From: Sarcomyxa edulis
Taxonomy: Eukaryota; Basidiomycota; Agaricomycetes; Agaricales; Mycenaceae
Length of the DNA stretch: 64,000 bases
NCBI GenBank assembly: GCA_009761415.1
Contig: QUOL01000004.1
Location: 496,001 to 560,000 of the forward strand
Direction: 5' to 3'
This document shows positions 45,761 through 56,777 of the stretch, in pieces. Positions within the stretch are counted from its first letter, which is position 1. Each line of letters begins with the position of its first letter. The position numbers and the translations under genes are program-made. Below the pieces are notes generated by a model. That model did no database searches and had not been told where the DNA came from. It saw nothing but the letters and a program-made list of their open reading frames with translations.

Positions 45761-46904
45761 ATGGACGAAATATCAAGAATCGCATCTCAAAGATTGGGGC
45801 CGACGAAAGTCCCTACATCAGAGGATTTTGCACTGCTACTTGGTACGCTAGGCGATCTACATCCAGCGATACATATGAGATGGACTTGATATCATCCAGG
45901 TTTCAAAGAGGTCGAAGGTGCGCGAAATGAGTTCGAAAGGCTCTACCTATTCAGAGCATACGTGAGCAGTGCTTGCTAAATTACTCTTTGTACAATGTAA
46001 AGTGGTTGACCTTGACTTGACCTTGACTGTAACTTTTCTGTCACAGTTGCATCGCTGCCTCTCGAAGACAGAACCAGAGCAAGACGCTATCTGGGCTCAA
46101 TTCTGTGCTTCGTATCTACCTAAGACTGTGGACCGTTTCCTGGACCCACCCGCCGTCGTACATCCCAATAGCGATACAGTGGAGGACTTCACGCTGCTCA
46201 ACGCATACGCCGAGATGCTCGTCGCGATCCAACACAGTCCTTACTTTGCCAAATATCTGCGTTCTACCCAGGACGTTGCTGCTGGTGGGAAGCAACTGAC
46301 TGGTGTCCTTGCACAGCGTATCAGCGCAATCGGACCCAGGTGGAATGAAGAAATGGCAACTAGACGGCCAGAGCTTTCTGAAACGGCAGGATGTGCGGTG
46401 CAACTGCTCAGCACCTTGTGTGCTGCGTTTGTCAAAGAATCAAACCAGGAAGTGGTTGTGCCTTTAAAGACGAGACAATTAATCATGCCTTTGCTACAAA
46501 GGTGGAGTCGGGAGCGTAGGCACGAGTTCCTGGGAGCCACTAGTCGGAGGACTCACGCGCAGCTATCTAAGAACACATCTATTCAGGCTGATGCCAGGGA
46601 GCTCAGGAGACATCTTAAGAATTGGAATGTCTGTGGGCTTCCTGGTTGTGACGCTACGGATAAATTGTTGGCCTGTGGAAAGTAAGTTGAACTCATATGT
46701 ATACTTTTGTATACGTCAGTCAAACTGATTTGCTCCGCAAACATCCCAGATGTAAAACGGTCCGCTATGTAGGCTTCCATTGAACTCTTCAGGTCGTCTC
46801 TGGTCTGACATCCTGATCAGTGTTCCACAGACCACCAGCGCCAACACTGGACTCATGGTGGTTATCAGTCGCACAAGAAGTTTTGCTACCCAACAGTCTA
46901 TTAG
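45761..46904 (+). CDS. MYND zinc-finger protein, tandem copy 1
   Basis: Exon 1 MDEISRIASQRLGPTKVPTS ends after DFALLL. The next exon gives GFKEVEGARNEFERLYLFRA, and the long exon is YLHRCLSKTEPEQDAIWAQF onward, an all-helical region of about 220 residues of unknown function. The C-terminal MYND finger is spread over three exons: WNVCGLPGCDATDKLLACGK, CKTVRY and CSTDHQRQHW, then YQSHKKFCY. This gives the seven Cys and one His ligands in order. MYND domains bind proline-rich peptides. Four introns are supported by matching sites in the downstream copy. Stop TAG at 46902-46904. Such proteins are very numerous in mushroom genomes; no specific function is known. Confidence 0.87.
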
Positions 46905-47126
46905 GCATTCATATTGCTGGATTTGCTGGGTTTGCTGGATTCTATGGCAGACTTTCGGCCATGTACGCCTGGACAATACGACAAAAAATAGGAATCGAAC
47001 TGTTTACTTACATAAAATGTTTATGGTCGAGCTGCAATTTAGCTCAAGCTCAAGCCCAGCCTGAACTCAAACCTGTCTCGATTTCGCCGAGAAGTTCTCG
47101 TTCTGACTATCTCCAGCTCAGCAATA

Positions 47127-48249
47127 ATGGAGGAGTTATTGCGAATCGTATCCCAGAGATTAGGGCCGACAAATGCACCAGCATCCGAGGATTTTGCTAT
47201 GCTACTTGGTACGTCGAGCTCTTCATTATTCGTTAGGAATACGACGTCGAGTTGCAGCACCTTAGGTTTCAAAGGAGTCGACGGTGCTCGGAACGAAGCT
47301 GAACGGTTATACATTCTCAGAGCATATGTGAGTACTGGTCTTTGCATCGTGTTGTCATCTCTATGATGTGTTTACCCTGTTCCTTTGTCGCAGCGACACC
47401 TCTGCCTCGAAAGAAAGTCAGAAGCAGAGCAGGACGCTATTTGGGCTCAATTCTGTGCTTCATATCTGCCTATGACGGTTGATCGATTCCTCAATGCACC
47501 TGTCATCGTCCATCCCGACAGTGCTATAGTGGAAGACTTCGAGCTGACCAACGCCTACCACGAGATGCTCGTCACGATTCAACATAGCCACTACTTTGCT
47601 AAATATCTACGCTCTACCGACCCAAACGCTGTTAATGGAAAACGACTATCGCGTGTCCTCGCACAACGTATCAGCACAGTCGGACCTAGATGGAACAGAG
47701 AGATGGCGGAGGACCCAGAGCGCTTTGCCGCAGCGGCTTGCTCGCTCGAACTTCTCAGTACCCTGTGTGCTTCATTGGCCAAAGAAGACCAGGAAACAGT
47801 CGTGACCTCGCAGACTAAGCAGTCACTCATGCCTTTGCTGAGAAGGTGGGGGAGACAACGCGATCACGAGTTCTTGAGGTTCGTCAGTACAAGAACCTAC
47901 GCACAGTTATCTGGGGCTACCGATTGTCAAGCCGATGTAAGGAGGCTCAGAAGGGTGTGCAAAAATTGGGACGTTTGCGGATTCCTTAATTGTGCTAACA
48001 CGGCTAACCTGAAGGCGTGTGCAAAGTGCGTCTCGATGCATATTACACGTCGCCAAATTGACTTTCTTCACCTTGTCCAGATGCCAGACTGTTCGTTATG
48101 TAGGTTGAATCTGGTATGATCTATCAAGTCCGTTTCTCAGTTCTGATTCTTCTTGATAGTGCTCCGCAGATCACCAGCGTCAACACTGGAAGAGCCCTGA
48201 GAATGTGGATATGCCACACAAAAGGTTATGCTACCCGACAGACTATTGA
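47127..48249 (+). CDS. MYND zinc-finger protein, tandem copy 2
   Basis: This is a close paralog of the preceding gene with the same five-exon plan. MEELLRIVSQRLGPTNAPAS is followed by GFKGVDGARNEAERLYILRA, then RHLCLERKSEAEQDAIWAQF and the helical region. The finger is WDVCGFLNCANTANLKACAK, CQTVRY and CSADHQRQHW, then MPHKRLCY. Both copies end in a short tyrosine tail (PTVY, PTDY). Introns fall at identical codons, so the duplication happened after the introns were in place. The helical part is more diverged than the finger, and all zinc ligands are kept, suggesting both copies are functional. Confidence 0.87.
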
Positions 48250-48740
48250 TCACTCAAATGCCAGTAGACCAAGTGACATATGCTGTGAGTCGAATCTACT
48301 TGACTCGAAAACTTCAAGTCTCATCTCAAAGTTACATTTACCAGCATTGCAATTGTGGTGAGGATCTTTCGCGTTCGATACATTAGATAAAGACCATGTA
48401 CATGTACCCACACCTGATTCTTCGAGTGGCGCAATTTCTTGACGTTCTAGTAATCTGTTACCCTTCCGTCTGAACCTCAATTCTGACACTTCCAGCCCCT
48501 CCTTTCACAATACATCTAGGCCGAACGGCTTAGATCCAGTTGTAGATGCGATATTGCCCGTCTGTGTCGTTAAAAGTTCATCTCGAAGCCGTGGTGCGCG
48601 CTTGCAGTGCAAATGGAATAACCCTATGACGCGTAAACCGTGCGCTGTCTTTCGTAGCACAGAACCCGAATGGCTTGGAGCCAAGCGTATATAGACTTGG
48701 TGAAGAGGCAGAACATAATCAGCCTCCTCCAGTAGCCCCT
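48250..48740. other. Intergenic, convergent 3' ends
   Basis: 491 bases between the MYND-2 stop and the stop of the minus-strand LRR-like gene. Only short frames without resemblance are present. Confidence 0.35.
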
Positions 48741-50118
48741 TCAGCCGCATATCACGTCGACATCATCCCATCTACCTTTATTGACTCTCTTTATAATACC
48801 CGGAGGTATCGAACATCCTCTGAACGCCAGTATACGCAATTTACCAAACCGCGTCCAATCGATCCGTTCAAGGATATCCGACGCGTCTTTAGATGAGGAA
48901 CCAAGCCAATTATTGTATGATAGATCCAGGACTTCGAGGAGTGGGCATAATCCAGGTAATCGGTGCAGAGAAACGGGGAAAGGTATATTGACGAGCGCGA
49001 GGTGTGTTAGAGTTGGCGGGAGGTTGAGGAATGCGGACATTGGGACGTGAACGTATATTAGTGCTATGGTGTGTGGGGAAGTCGGGACTCGTTCGTCGTG
49101 AGATGGAGATTCCCAGTCCCAAGAGTCATCTGCGTCATCATGCGTTTCTGCTGAGTCTGTGTCCTCTGTGTCAGAACGACGAGAAGATGATATACCCATG
49201 CCAGGATTTCTGCGGAAATAGGTTTCAGGTAGAGTCGCATAAGGACCCACGACGATCAATTCCCCATCAACATGTCCATCCGGCTCACAAAGAGCATAAA
49301 GCTTCGAGTCTGGAAGGGGAGAATGAACGGCAGTATATCGGAGGAGGTCACATCGTAGATGCGGAGGGATAAACGGGAGGATATATTCGATAAAGTCCGC
49401 TGAAGAATAACATGATACGAGGATCCTGAGGCATAGTAGAGTGAGGGGAGGAACGTCGATTCTGCCCAAGCTCTCAATCGTTTGAGAGCGACCGGAGGTG
49501 ACGATAGAAAAAGCGTGAGCTCGCCAGACTGCAGAGTCGCATATATCTTTTTTGGATGTCGTTAGTCTCCAACTCTTGGGCGCGAGGGGCCCCGGGGGAA
49601 CCTTTAACGCACTGGCACTATCAACGTCTTCCAGGTTCTTTTCGGGCTCTGGGCTCCAGGAGGGATTACTGAGACCTGTGAGGCCTGCTGGTAGGGTAGG
49701 AGCATTGTGCGCGAGCGATGCGAGCGATCGAGAGAGGTCTGTACGTGAGCGTCCACGGAGATTTTGGGAGTGTCGGAATTGTTCTCCTCTGAAGTACGTT
49801 AACGAGATGTATGTATAGAAGATGAGATGATGACTACTGTACCTTAGAGTGTGTAGGAGGTGATTGACGTGCCGTGGAGAGTCCATATGAAAGTTGGGCA
49901 GAATCAACGATATTTGTGAGAATGAGAGATTTAGATAATCCGATACGCCCTATGTACGGGTCAAGTATGGGGTATGTTAGACGATGATATGTACAGTAAC
50001 ATAGCATGCATTCACTGCCTCGATGAAAGTACGATCGAAGAGTGGCGTCTACAGAACAAGACATTTCTTGAACGACCTTGCCAACTTCCAAATTTAATTC
50101 GGCACTCAGTTCACTCAT
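48741..50118 (-). CDS. Unrecognised protein with leucine-rich C-terminal segment
   Basis: The start MSELSAELNLEVGKVVQEMS (50118) opens into DATLRSYF, and YPILDPYIGRIGLSKSLILT follows in the same open frame. A short intron then leads to a long exon (RGEQFRHSQNLRGRSRTDLS onward). The latter half has leucine-rich-repeat-like spacing: LPPTLTHLALVNIPFPVSLH, LPGLCPLLEVLDLSYNNWLG and FGKLRILAFRGCSIPPGIIK. An acidic segment (DTEDTDSAETHDDADDSWDW) precedes these. I recognise no named family; it may be a substrate-binding LRR protein without a clear F-box. The long exon has no internal stop over 388 codons, which supports real coding, and it ends at 48741. Confidence 0.68.
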
Positions 50119-50269
50119 AACGGGGACATCAAGTTTTCATGCTGCTCATATCTCATAATGCATGGTTGAAAAGAAGTAAAACAGAAGAATATTTCAAGCA
50201 TACCCCACAAGATAGTCCCGCCTGCCTCTCCCACCACCACCGCATCGTCAAAAAGCCCCACAAACAACT

Positions 50270-51500
50270 CTAGTTCATCTGTCTGATGAGCTTGTTGATG
50301 TTGGTCTCTCGGTCACCAAAGTCACCACCCTGGACGTAGTGCTTGAATTTGCGCACTCTCCATCCACCTGTAGGGTTGGATAGCTTGAATGGCCAGAGGA
50401 AGTTCGATGCCTGGAACAAGTCAGGTGTTATGACGAATTCTAAGAGAAGGAATGAGGAGAAGAGGACTAACCTGCTTGAAGTTGGGTCCGGCAGTGGCGA
50501 TCTCGTGAACGAGATCCTCAACGCAAAGAATATCGAATTTTCCGAGGGCGGCTTCGATAACAGCGTTGTTGGTGAGGGGAATGCGTTGTTTGTCGACTTT
50601 ACCGTATCCACGCTTGTAGATCAATTCACGGACGGATTTGAGATTTGGCTCTCTGAAAAGAAGGGTACGTCAGAATGAGTGACGAGGAAGGATTGTGGGT
50701 TATGCGCACCCGTATGTGATGTAGGGCTCGACGAGACGGAGCATCTGTTGAGTTGCTCGTGTGACTTTGACGAAGACGCCGTTGTTGATTTGGAGGAGAC
50801 GGAGGAGCTGCATGATTTTACGGGGCTTGGGTGCGATCTCGTTGATACTGTACCAGACGATAAGTCTCAAGCTGGCGGAATAGCAACTGAACATTTACTC
50901 ACCCACGAATACGGACCACAAAGTAAACCTTTGGCTGAGCAGGAACGTAGAAGTCCCCGGCTGTCCGTGCAGCCCTCTTCAGACGGATCTCCTCCTTCTC
51001 CCTCGACAAGTACTCCTTGACATAGGATTCGGCACGCTTGAAGATGACCTTTCGTTTTGCTTTGCCTGCCTAAGAGAGACGAAATAGATTAGTTTCCAAG
51101 TTCCAATAGCGTAACCGAACCAAATGAAAAAGAATCAGTCCCGAAAGATGGTTAATTGAAGGCACCATTGCAGAGTTGTAAATCCCACTAGCCGTTCTTC
51201 GAATGTATCGTATGCATCATATAAAATATAACAAGGGCCGTGCTCGGTCAATAATCTCACCTTGCGGGCGGCGGTTGCGGCAGCGAGACGCTCCTCGCGG
51301 GCCTTTTCGTTTTGCTTGCGCTTCTTGAGGAGTGTCTCCGGGACTTCAATCGCCTATGGTACAAATCAGTCAACTGTACTCGCACTTCTCCACGGATTTC
51401 GACTAACCGAAGCACTCGGGACGCTACGGATGTTTCAGAGGGTCAGCATGGCGTCGTACATGTATAAATCGAGTGGAACGTACGTGGTGGAGGGGGCCAT
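50270..51500 (-). CDS. RPL7: 60S ribosomal protein L7 (uL30)
   Basis: This ribosomal large-subunit protein begins [20 protein letters not shown], built from two tiny exons and the third. [20 protein letters not shown] follows, then after a 191-base intron [20 protein letters not shown]. Later exons are [60 protein letters not shown], and [20 protein letters not shown]. The last are [20 protein letters not shown] and [20 protein letters not shown], through [10 protein letters not shown]. All family blocks are present. The intron at 51070-51260 is about three times longer than any neighbour and holds a probable C/D box snoRNA. Yeast RPL7 genes also carry snoRNAs in introns (snR39, snR59). Start 51500, stop 50270. 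Confidence 0.97.
51135..51220 (-). ncRNA. Probable intronic C/D box snoRNA (snR39b/snR39-like guide)
   Basis: Inside the 191-base RPL7 intron, on the host strand, a box C-like ATGATGC (51220-51214; consensus RTGATGA, one mismatch) is followed by a box D CTGA (51138-51135), giving an RNA of about 86 nt. Just before box D lies ACCATCTTTCGGG, a 13-nt perfect complement of the conserved large-subunit rRNA segment CCCGAAAGATGGT (plus-strand 51140-51152). By the box D plus five rule the paired G of CCCG would be 2'-O-methylated, equivalent to yeast 25S Gm805 (the snR39b site as I recall it), two bases from the snR39/snR59 target A807. No terminal stem is obvious. Confidence 0.7.
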
Positions 51501-52187
51501 TAGTGATCTTGAGGAAAAATGAGCTAGAGGGGGGAGAAACGAAGGGCGGCCGGAAGTTTGCGAGGTGCTATATAGCCATCAAATACACACACCCGTATCA
51601 GGCCAAGCACGCACAAATATCCTTCTTACCATCAACGACATCGTTCACGACGTTCAGGACATTCTTCACGATGCTCGACTCGACGTCGACGTCGAGCTCT
51701 GACATGGACGTTCTCAAGCTGGATATCGATACTGTTTGGGTGTAGGATATTCGAGGAAGTGTAGGATAAATGTTCTTTGCAACACATTTTTATGTTTACA
51801 TTCGCCGCATTTCGAGTGTCCTTTCGATATATACACTGTTACCAATCGAACGATCTACAAGCAGACCGGCGACTGCGTTGCTGTCCATAGGACGAAGAAG
51901 TGTTCAAATAATTTTCTGAGTTCCGGGACTCCTGCTTCGGTCAATTGCAAATTGAGATAATCTGGACGTCCGAGTCGTGCACACTTCGCGGGCAAAAAAT
52001 GATATGATATTGCGCATGCTACTGTATGTCGGTACGCTAGGTGACCGATTCCACCCACGAAACAAGGATGATCGGCCAAAGAGCGCACCGTGCATTCCCT
52101 CTGAGGCACCTGGTAAACGAAGGATTCTCGAAAATCAAACGTTGGAGAGTCAGTTGCCTGGCCTTGTTAAAAGATGAGGAAACCTGA

Positions 52188-52618
52188 CTACCGTGAGGGC
52201 AAAACATATATAGACCAGGATACTTCAGGGCAAGCAGAGAAGGCCCACGTTGGCGACATATCTCCATATATGTCGAGTGGCACCGGTCTCACGACTCTTG
52301 AATGGAGAACGATGACTTGAAGCCGCGGGCAGAAGCAGAAATTCAATGGAAGGGCACCCATATGCAGGGTATGTCGAATTTGAGCGAAAATATGGAAGAT
52401 AGCTACAGATAAGAGGTTATTTCGAGACGACAATGAAACCTGATGCAAGAAGTATGCCACCGATAGAGGAATCAGAAACAAACCAATAATGCTAACATCT
52501 TCAATCAGTAAAGCCGCAACACTCGAATTGCAAGAAAACATACCTATTGCAGTCATGCTCTGTCTAAAGAGATGAGAGTAATAAATCGGTATCGGTACAC
52601 GGATAGGAAGGCTCATCG
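52188..52618 (-). CDS. Doubtful small membrane-like reading frame
   Basis: A minus-strand frame from ATG 52618 reads MSLPIRVPIPIYYSHLFRQS and MTAI, then a strongly hydrophobic run (SIIGLFLIPLSVAYFLHQ), then VSLSSRNNLLSVAIF and an open, family-less tail ending at 52188. Possible introns at gtatgt (near 52546) and gtttca (near 52442) would shorten it. Only one membrane helix is clear. It may be a real small gene, an exon set of a larger decayed membrane protein, or chance. Confidence 0.22.
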
Positions 52619-52703
52619 ACGAGAATAAATCTCTCAAGTCTTCACCATGCTGCACCCCAAGCGTATGACGATATTTCGTTATCAATCACTGTTATCGGGC
52701 CGG

Positions 52704-52709
52704 TATAAA
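52704..52709 (+). promoter_or_regulatory. Possible TATA box of aldo-keto reductase
   Basis: tataaa within cggtataaattc, 79 bases upstream of the ATG at 52788. Spacing and sequence fit a fungal core promoter. Confidence 0.4.
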
Positions 52710-52787
52710 TTCACTGCGAATCTGCTCGGACAATTTCCAACTCTTCAGTTCCCCTTCCGCTCTCACAAACTGATCACCAAGAGCGCG

Positions 52788-53916
52788 ATGGCATCCAAAC
52801 TTACGCTCACCTTGAACGATGGTACACAGGTTCCCTGGTTGGCCTTTGGTACGGTGAGTTATCCAGACGGCATTGTAGATTCTGATTATCGCAACTCATT
52901 GGGATTGGCATTATAAGGGTACTGCGTTCTACGGCAAGGACGCATCTGCCGCCGTGCGCATGGCCATCGATAACGGAATCACGCATCTTGATGGAGCGCA
53001 GATGTACACCAACGAGGAAACACTTGTCAGTCTTGCACACTCGTACTCAAGAAGATAAGCACAATACTTACCGTTAACTATCATTCAGGGAGAAGGTATC
53101 AAAGCGTCAGGAAAACCGCGATCCGAGTTGTACATCGTGACCAAGCTGAAGGGTCTCGCGCCAGGACAAACTGTGAAGGAAACATTGGTGGAGTCTTTGA
53201 AGAAGCTCGGAACGGACCACGTGGATTTATTCTTGATACATACTCCCATCCCGGCGGCAAACGAAGGGAAATTGAAAGAATGGTGGAAGGGCATGGAGCA
53301 AGTCAAGCAAGAGGGGCTAGCAAAATCCATTGGTGTTTCGAATTTTAGGGTGGAAGACTTGAAAGAGGTTGTCGATGGAGCGAGCATCGTTCCCGCGGTG
53401 AACCAGGTCAGTCTTCCAGAGTCTGAACTCTGATAATGGATTCACAGCTCAACTGAATTGTCATATTTCCGTAGATCGAATTGCATCCATACGTCTGGAA
53501 AGCGGCGGAGCCTATTGTCAAATTCGGTCAAGAGCACGGAATCATCACCGCATCCTACGGAGGGCAGACACCCGTCGTGCGTGCTACCGGAGGACCCCTC
53601 GACGCGGTTTTACCTTCCATCTGCGAAAGATTGACGAAGCTTCATGATAAGCCTGTGACATCCGGACAAGTATTAACCAAATGGCTACAGGCAAAGGGCG
53701 CTATCGTGGTGACGTGAGTTTTTCGAGACCTTTCCATGAGAAACCGATATCGACGTTGTTGTTCTTCATAGCACAACCTCCAAGGCGGAGCGTATCAAAG
53801 AATTTCTGGATGCGGCGAATATCCCGGACCTGGAACCAGGAGAGATAGAAGCGATAGAGCAAGCCGGGGCAAAGCTTCATAAACGAATCTACCTGAATGC
53901 CATTTTTGGTGACTGA
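52788..53916 (+). CDS. Aldo-keto reductase
   Basis: This is a cytosolic NAD(P)H-dependent oxidoreductase of the AKR superfamily. The start MASKLTLTLNDGTQVPWLAF is followed by GTGTAFYGKDASAAVRMAID and HLDGAQMYTNEETLGEGIKA. The catalytic tetrad is visible: Asp in HLDGA, Tyr in MYTNEE, Lys in YIVTKLKG and His in DLFLIHTP. SIGVSNFRVEDL, AVNQIELHPYVWKA and GQVLTKWLQAKGAIVVTTTS give the rest of the barrel, and it ends AIFGD at 53916. Five exons are inferred. The cofactor-binding loop (TTTSKAERIKEFL) differs from the KS..RI.EN of NADPH-preferring enzymes but keeps the pattern. Substrate unknown; similar fungal proteins act on small aldehydes or 2-oxo compounds. Confidence 0.94.
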
Positions 53917-54866
53917 CGGGTCCGCTGTCGAGAAGTAGGAAGAAAACCACGCTTTTAGGGATACACGCAGTGATACGAAGTCATATATATGTAATCGTCT
54001 TTATGATTAGATTCTGAGTTCTGAGAAACGCGCCGATGCAGTTTGTCGAGCTCCACTGGGTAGGGAATCGCGTTCCTGGTCATATTTCTGGGATGGCCAC
54101 GTCTGACAGCGAGATAGCAAAGAAAGAGTGGCTTGAGACCGTCGAAAGCTTCGAAGGAAGACGTCTGGAGGACAAAACCAAAAAAAGGAGGCAAATTCTT
54201 TTGATCGTGATCGCCAGTCGCGACAGCTTGAACCTTGAACTCAAACTCTACGTGCAGATCGCAATTATCGTTCTACCTTCTCTATTGTATACACAAGCCT
54301 GCAATCAATTCAAGCATCGAGTCCGACGCTAAACGTTCTCGCACTATGACAGCGGTCGGTCATTGGATCGGTCACTTCGACGGCGATATCAATGCAAGCT
54401 GGTATGGCAGCTGCATCAAACCGTATGGAACCTATAGACCCCCCACTGTCAGATTCTCAACGTGCCAAGTGATCTCTTCTCTCCCTATTCGTATGTATCT
54501 GGTCGTTTGCGGGATATTGATATACTCCTCCAATTGGACCTGTTCAGATAGAAATTTCTCGATTGAAAGACATCACGATCCAGCTTGCAGAAAATCTGTC
54601 AGGATTGCCCCGAAGTTCTTGCTTGGCCGCACTACGACTACGACGGTGATCACACGGAGCCCTTCTGTGCCTCGCTCTACAAGCTCAGAAAACTGATGCT
54701 GCCCCTGGGTAGGAAGTGCACAACATAGTCTGCGACAGGGCGAACTGCCAAAATTGGATCCGTTCTCCTGCCGCCTTCAGAATATTTGTACCTAGATTGC
54801 TTGTACCTCTCAAGTTAAATGCTGGTGTTTCTCTATTCTACTTGTCGTTTGCCCCCACAAACGAAC
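53917..54866. other. Intergenic region with doubtful coding traces
   Basis: 950 bases between two plus-strand genes. A segment at 54345-54723 has protein-like sequence in more than one frame and is listed separately. The remaining sequence is the 3' flank of the aldo-keto reductase gene and the leader of the membrane-protein trio. Confidence 0.3.
54345..54723 (+). pseudogene. Possible small or broken gene
   Basis: Three overlapping readings look partly protein-like. One frame opens MTAVGHWIGHFDGDINASWY and, over a 57-base gt..ag intron ending near 54549, continues RNFSIERHHDPACRK. A second gives IEISRLKDITIQLAENL just after that intron. A third gives VLAWPHYDYDGDHTEPFCAS and LYKLRKLMLPLG at the end. 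No single splice pattern I tried joins the second and third into one frame with an ATG. I recognise no family. This may be a decayed gene with frameshifts or simple chance. Confidence 0.2.
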
Positions 54867-56147
54867 ATGTCTTCCGGTGGTCTTTCGATCGCGTCTCTGT
54901 CCGTTATTTTGCTCATAGTAGCATCGGGGATCGCTGCTCAATCTACAACTGCTACATGTTTGCCCTCGTTCCAATGGGTACGGACTCTTCGTCTCTATCT
55001 AAGCTATTCTCTCATATGATCAAATACCAGGCATCTAATTCCCAGCACCAGAGCCCTTGTCTGGTGGCTGCATATCTTATGGGCGACTGTAACGGTGGAT
55101 GTAAGTATTTGAACCTCAGGATAATCAGGAAATTGATGTAATACCATTGTTCACAGCGTACAGCGTAGTGGCGTTGCCCGAAGGTTCACACTATCTCGGG
55201 CCTGCGTTCGGGGCAAGTGATATTTGTCAATGTAGTACTGTTTCATACTCGGCTATTAGTGCTTGTGGTTTATGCCAAAATCGCACTATCACAAGGTGAG
55301 TCGATAATACACGTCTACTGCGCTGTCACGATACTAAAACTTTCTTTTTGATACACTACAGCTGGTCTACTTGGGCGACCAACTGTGCGACCGTGTCGAT
55401 CAGCACGTAAGTCTCGTGTTTCTCCATGATGTTCAATTGTTGAATATCATTTGTTTCAGCTATCCCAAGCCCCTCCCTGTAGATGTACCCGCCTGGGCAT
55501 TCTTGGATGTCAAGGTCAGCATGTAATACTTCCGTGTCAATTGTAAACCCACACATCTTGTCTAGACATCCGACACATTTAATGTTGCACAGGCAAAACA
55601 GGATGCCAGTCAGTGACAGATTTACACCGCATATATCGTTAAATTGACCTCTACCTCTCGTTCAGACCGTACCGAATCGACCTCTGGTGCCACACAGCCC
55701 ACTTCCAGCTCTTCAGCTCCTACTGTCTCTACTACGACTACTACAACCTCTTCTTCTTCTTCCGTGTCGCCTTCACCGTCGTCGTCATCCTCTGGGGCCA
55801 CATCATCTTCAACTCTTCGAGCGGATGCGATCGGTGGCGGCGTTGTAGGTGGCGTCTTGGGCCTAGCCCTTATAATCGGAATTTGCTACTGGCTTATTCG
55901 CCGCCGCCGCCATCGTATTGCTCGAGACGGTACGGTATTAGCATCTCCTGCTATGAGCCAGCTTCCTGCGGAATCCTTGAAATATGTTACAGGCAAGTCC
56001 GTGCAACCGTCTCATGTGAGTTACAATTATTTCTCCTATGCCGGATATCTTCTCATAGTCTTGATTAAGAACACATTGAATGAGGAATCATCTGACCCGA
56101 TCTATAGTACCACAAAATCGGAGTCTTTCGGACCATCCAACGTTTGA
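54867..56147 (+). CDS. Single-pass membrane protein, tandem copy 1 of 3
   Basis: Signal peptide MSSGGLSIASLSVILLIVAS (then GIAAQ) is followed by a cysteine-rich ectodomain on small exons: CLPSFQW, NSQHQSPCLVAAYLMGDCNG, YSVVALPEGSHYLGPAFGAS, DICQCSTVSYSAISACGLCQ, WSTWATNCATVSIST, LPVDVPAWAFLDV and TSDTFNVAQAKQDA. A long Ser/Thr stalk (STTTTTTSSSSSVSPSPSSS) leads to the membrane helix GGGVVGGVLGLALIIGICYW and stop-transfer LIRRRRHRIAR. The cytoplasmic tail is short and diverged from copies 2 and 3. About eight introns. Topology suggests a type I surface protein; the GG-rich helix start resembles Skg6/Axl2-like helices. Ligand unknown. The end at 56147 depends on a last intron that I infer. Confidence 0.8.
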
Positions 56148-56777
56148 TGTAGGCTACTTGAATCTATTTAATTGAGTTTTGACCGACATACTGGCTATCC
56201 GCAATCTCTGTCGTCTATGTGCCAATCTCCTTCTACATTCCGAATAGTAATATCGTATGATACTGCACGCGACGCGTTACGCACGTGATTCGGACTTCGG
56301 AATCCATATTTCAAAATTCAGAGAGTCAGCAAATTCGAAACAAATGTTACATCTACTCGGAATCTACCTGAACCTCCTACAGCTGTCCTACAGCTACATG
56401 TAGTATCTGCTGTCGACTTATCCCTCCGCTTACGTGCATACGACCGACAATACGGAGCCTACTTGTACTCGCACCGTGACAAGTTACAACGCACCCATGA
56501 ATTACTGGGACGTGTCAATTCGGTGAACAAACTCGGACCTTTCGTCTTCTCTACGATGTGCATATACTTGTTTTATAATCCAAGCTCAGCAGTTCTGATG
56601 GATCGAGCCTAACAAGAAGAATATTTGTCTGACACAATGTCCGAGAAGCAAGGGCACTGCACTGCCAATACTTAGACGCGTACGTCGTGGGCAAAAATTG
56701 TCGTTTTGACGCGCATCTATAAGTACTTATTGATACACTTCCTTCGACTTTCATCGCCCTGATCCAGTGTTCCGACC
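56148..56777. other. Intergenic region between membrane-protein copies 1 and 2
   Basis: 630 bases with no coding frame of note. Near its right end lies CTATAAGTAC (56717-56726), listed separately. I see nothing else. Confidence 0.35.
56717..56726 (+). promoter_or_regulatory. TATA-like element ctataagtac, copy 2
   Basis: ctataagtac lies 52-61 bases before the copy 2 ATG. The identical 10-mer lies upstream of copy 3, so it is likely a core promoter element retained through the duplication. Confidence 0.45.

Larger units (their letters stand above)
51501..52787. other. Intergenic region RPL7 / aldo-keto reductase
   Basis: 1.29 kb between divergent starts. It contains RPL7 upstream sequence with several tcgacgtcg-like repeats (51675-51695), a doubtful minus-strand coding segment at 52188-52618 described separately, and a TATA-like element before the aldo-keto reductase gene. 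Confidence 0.35.
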
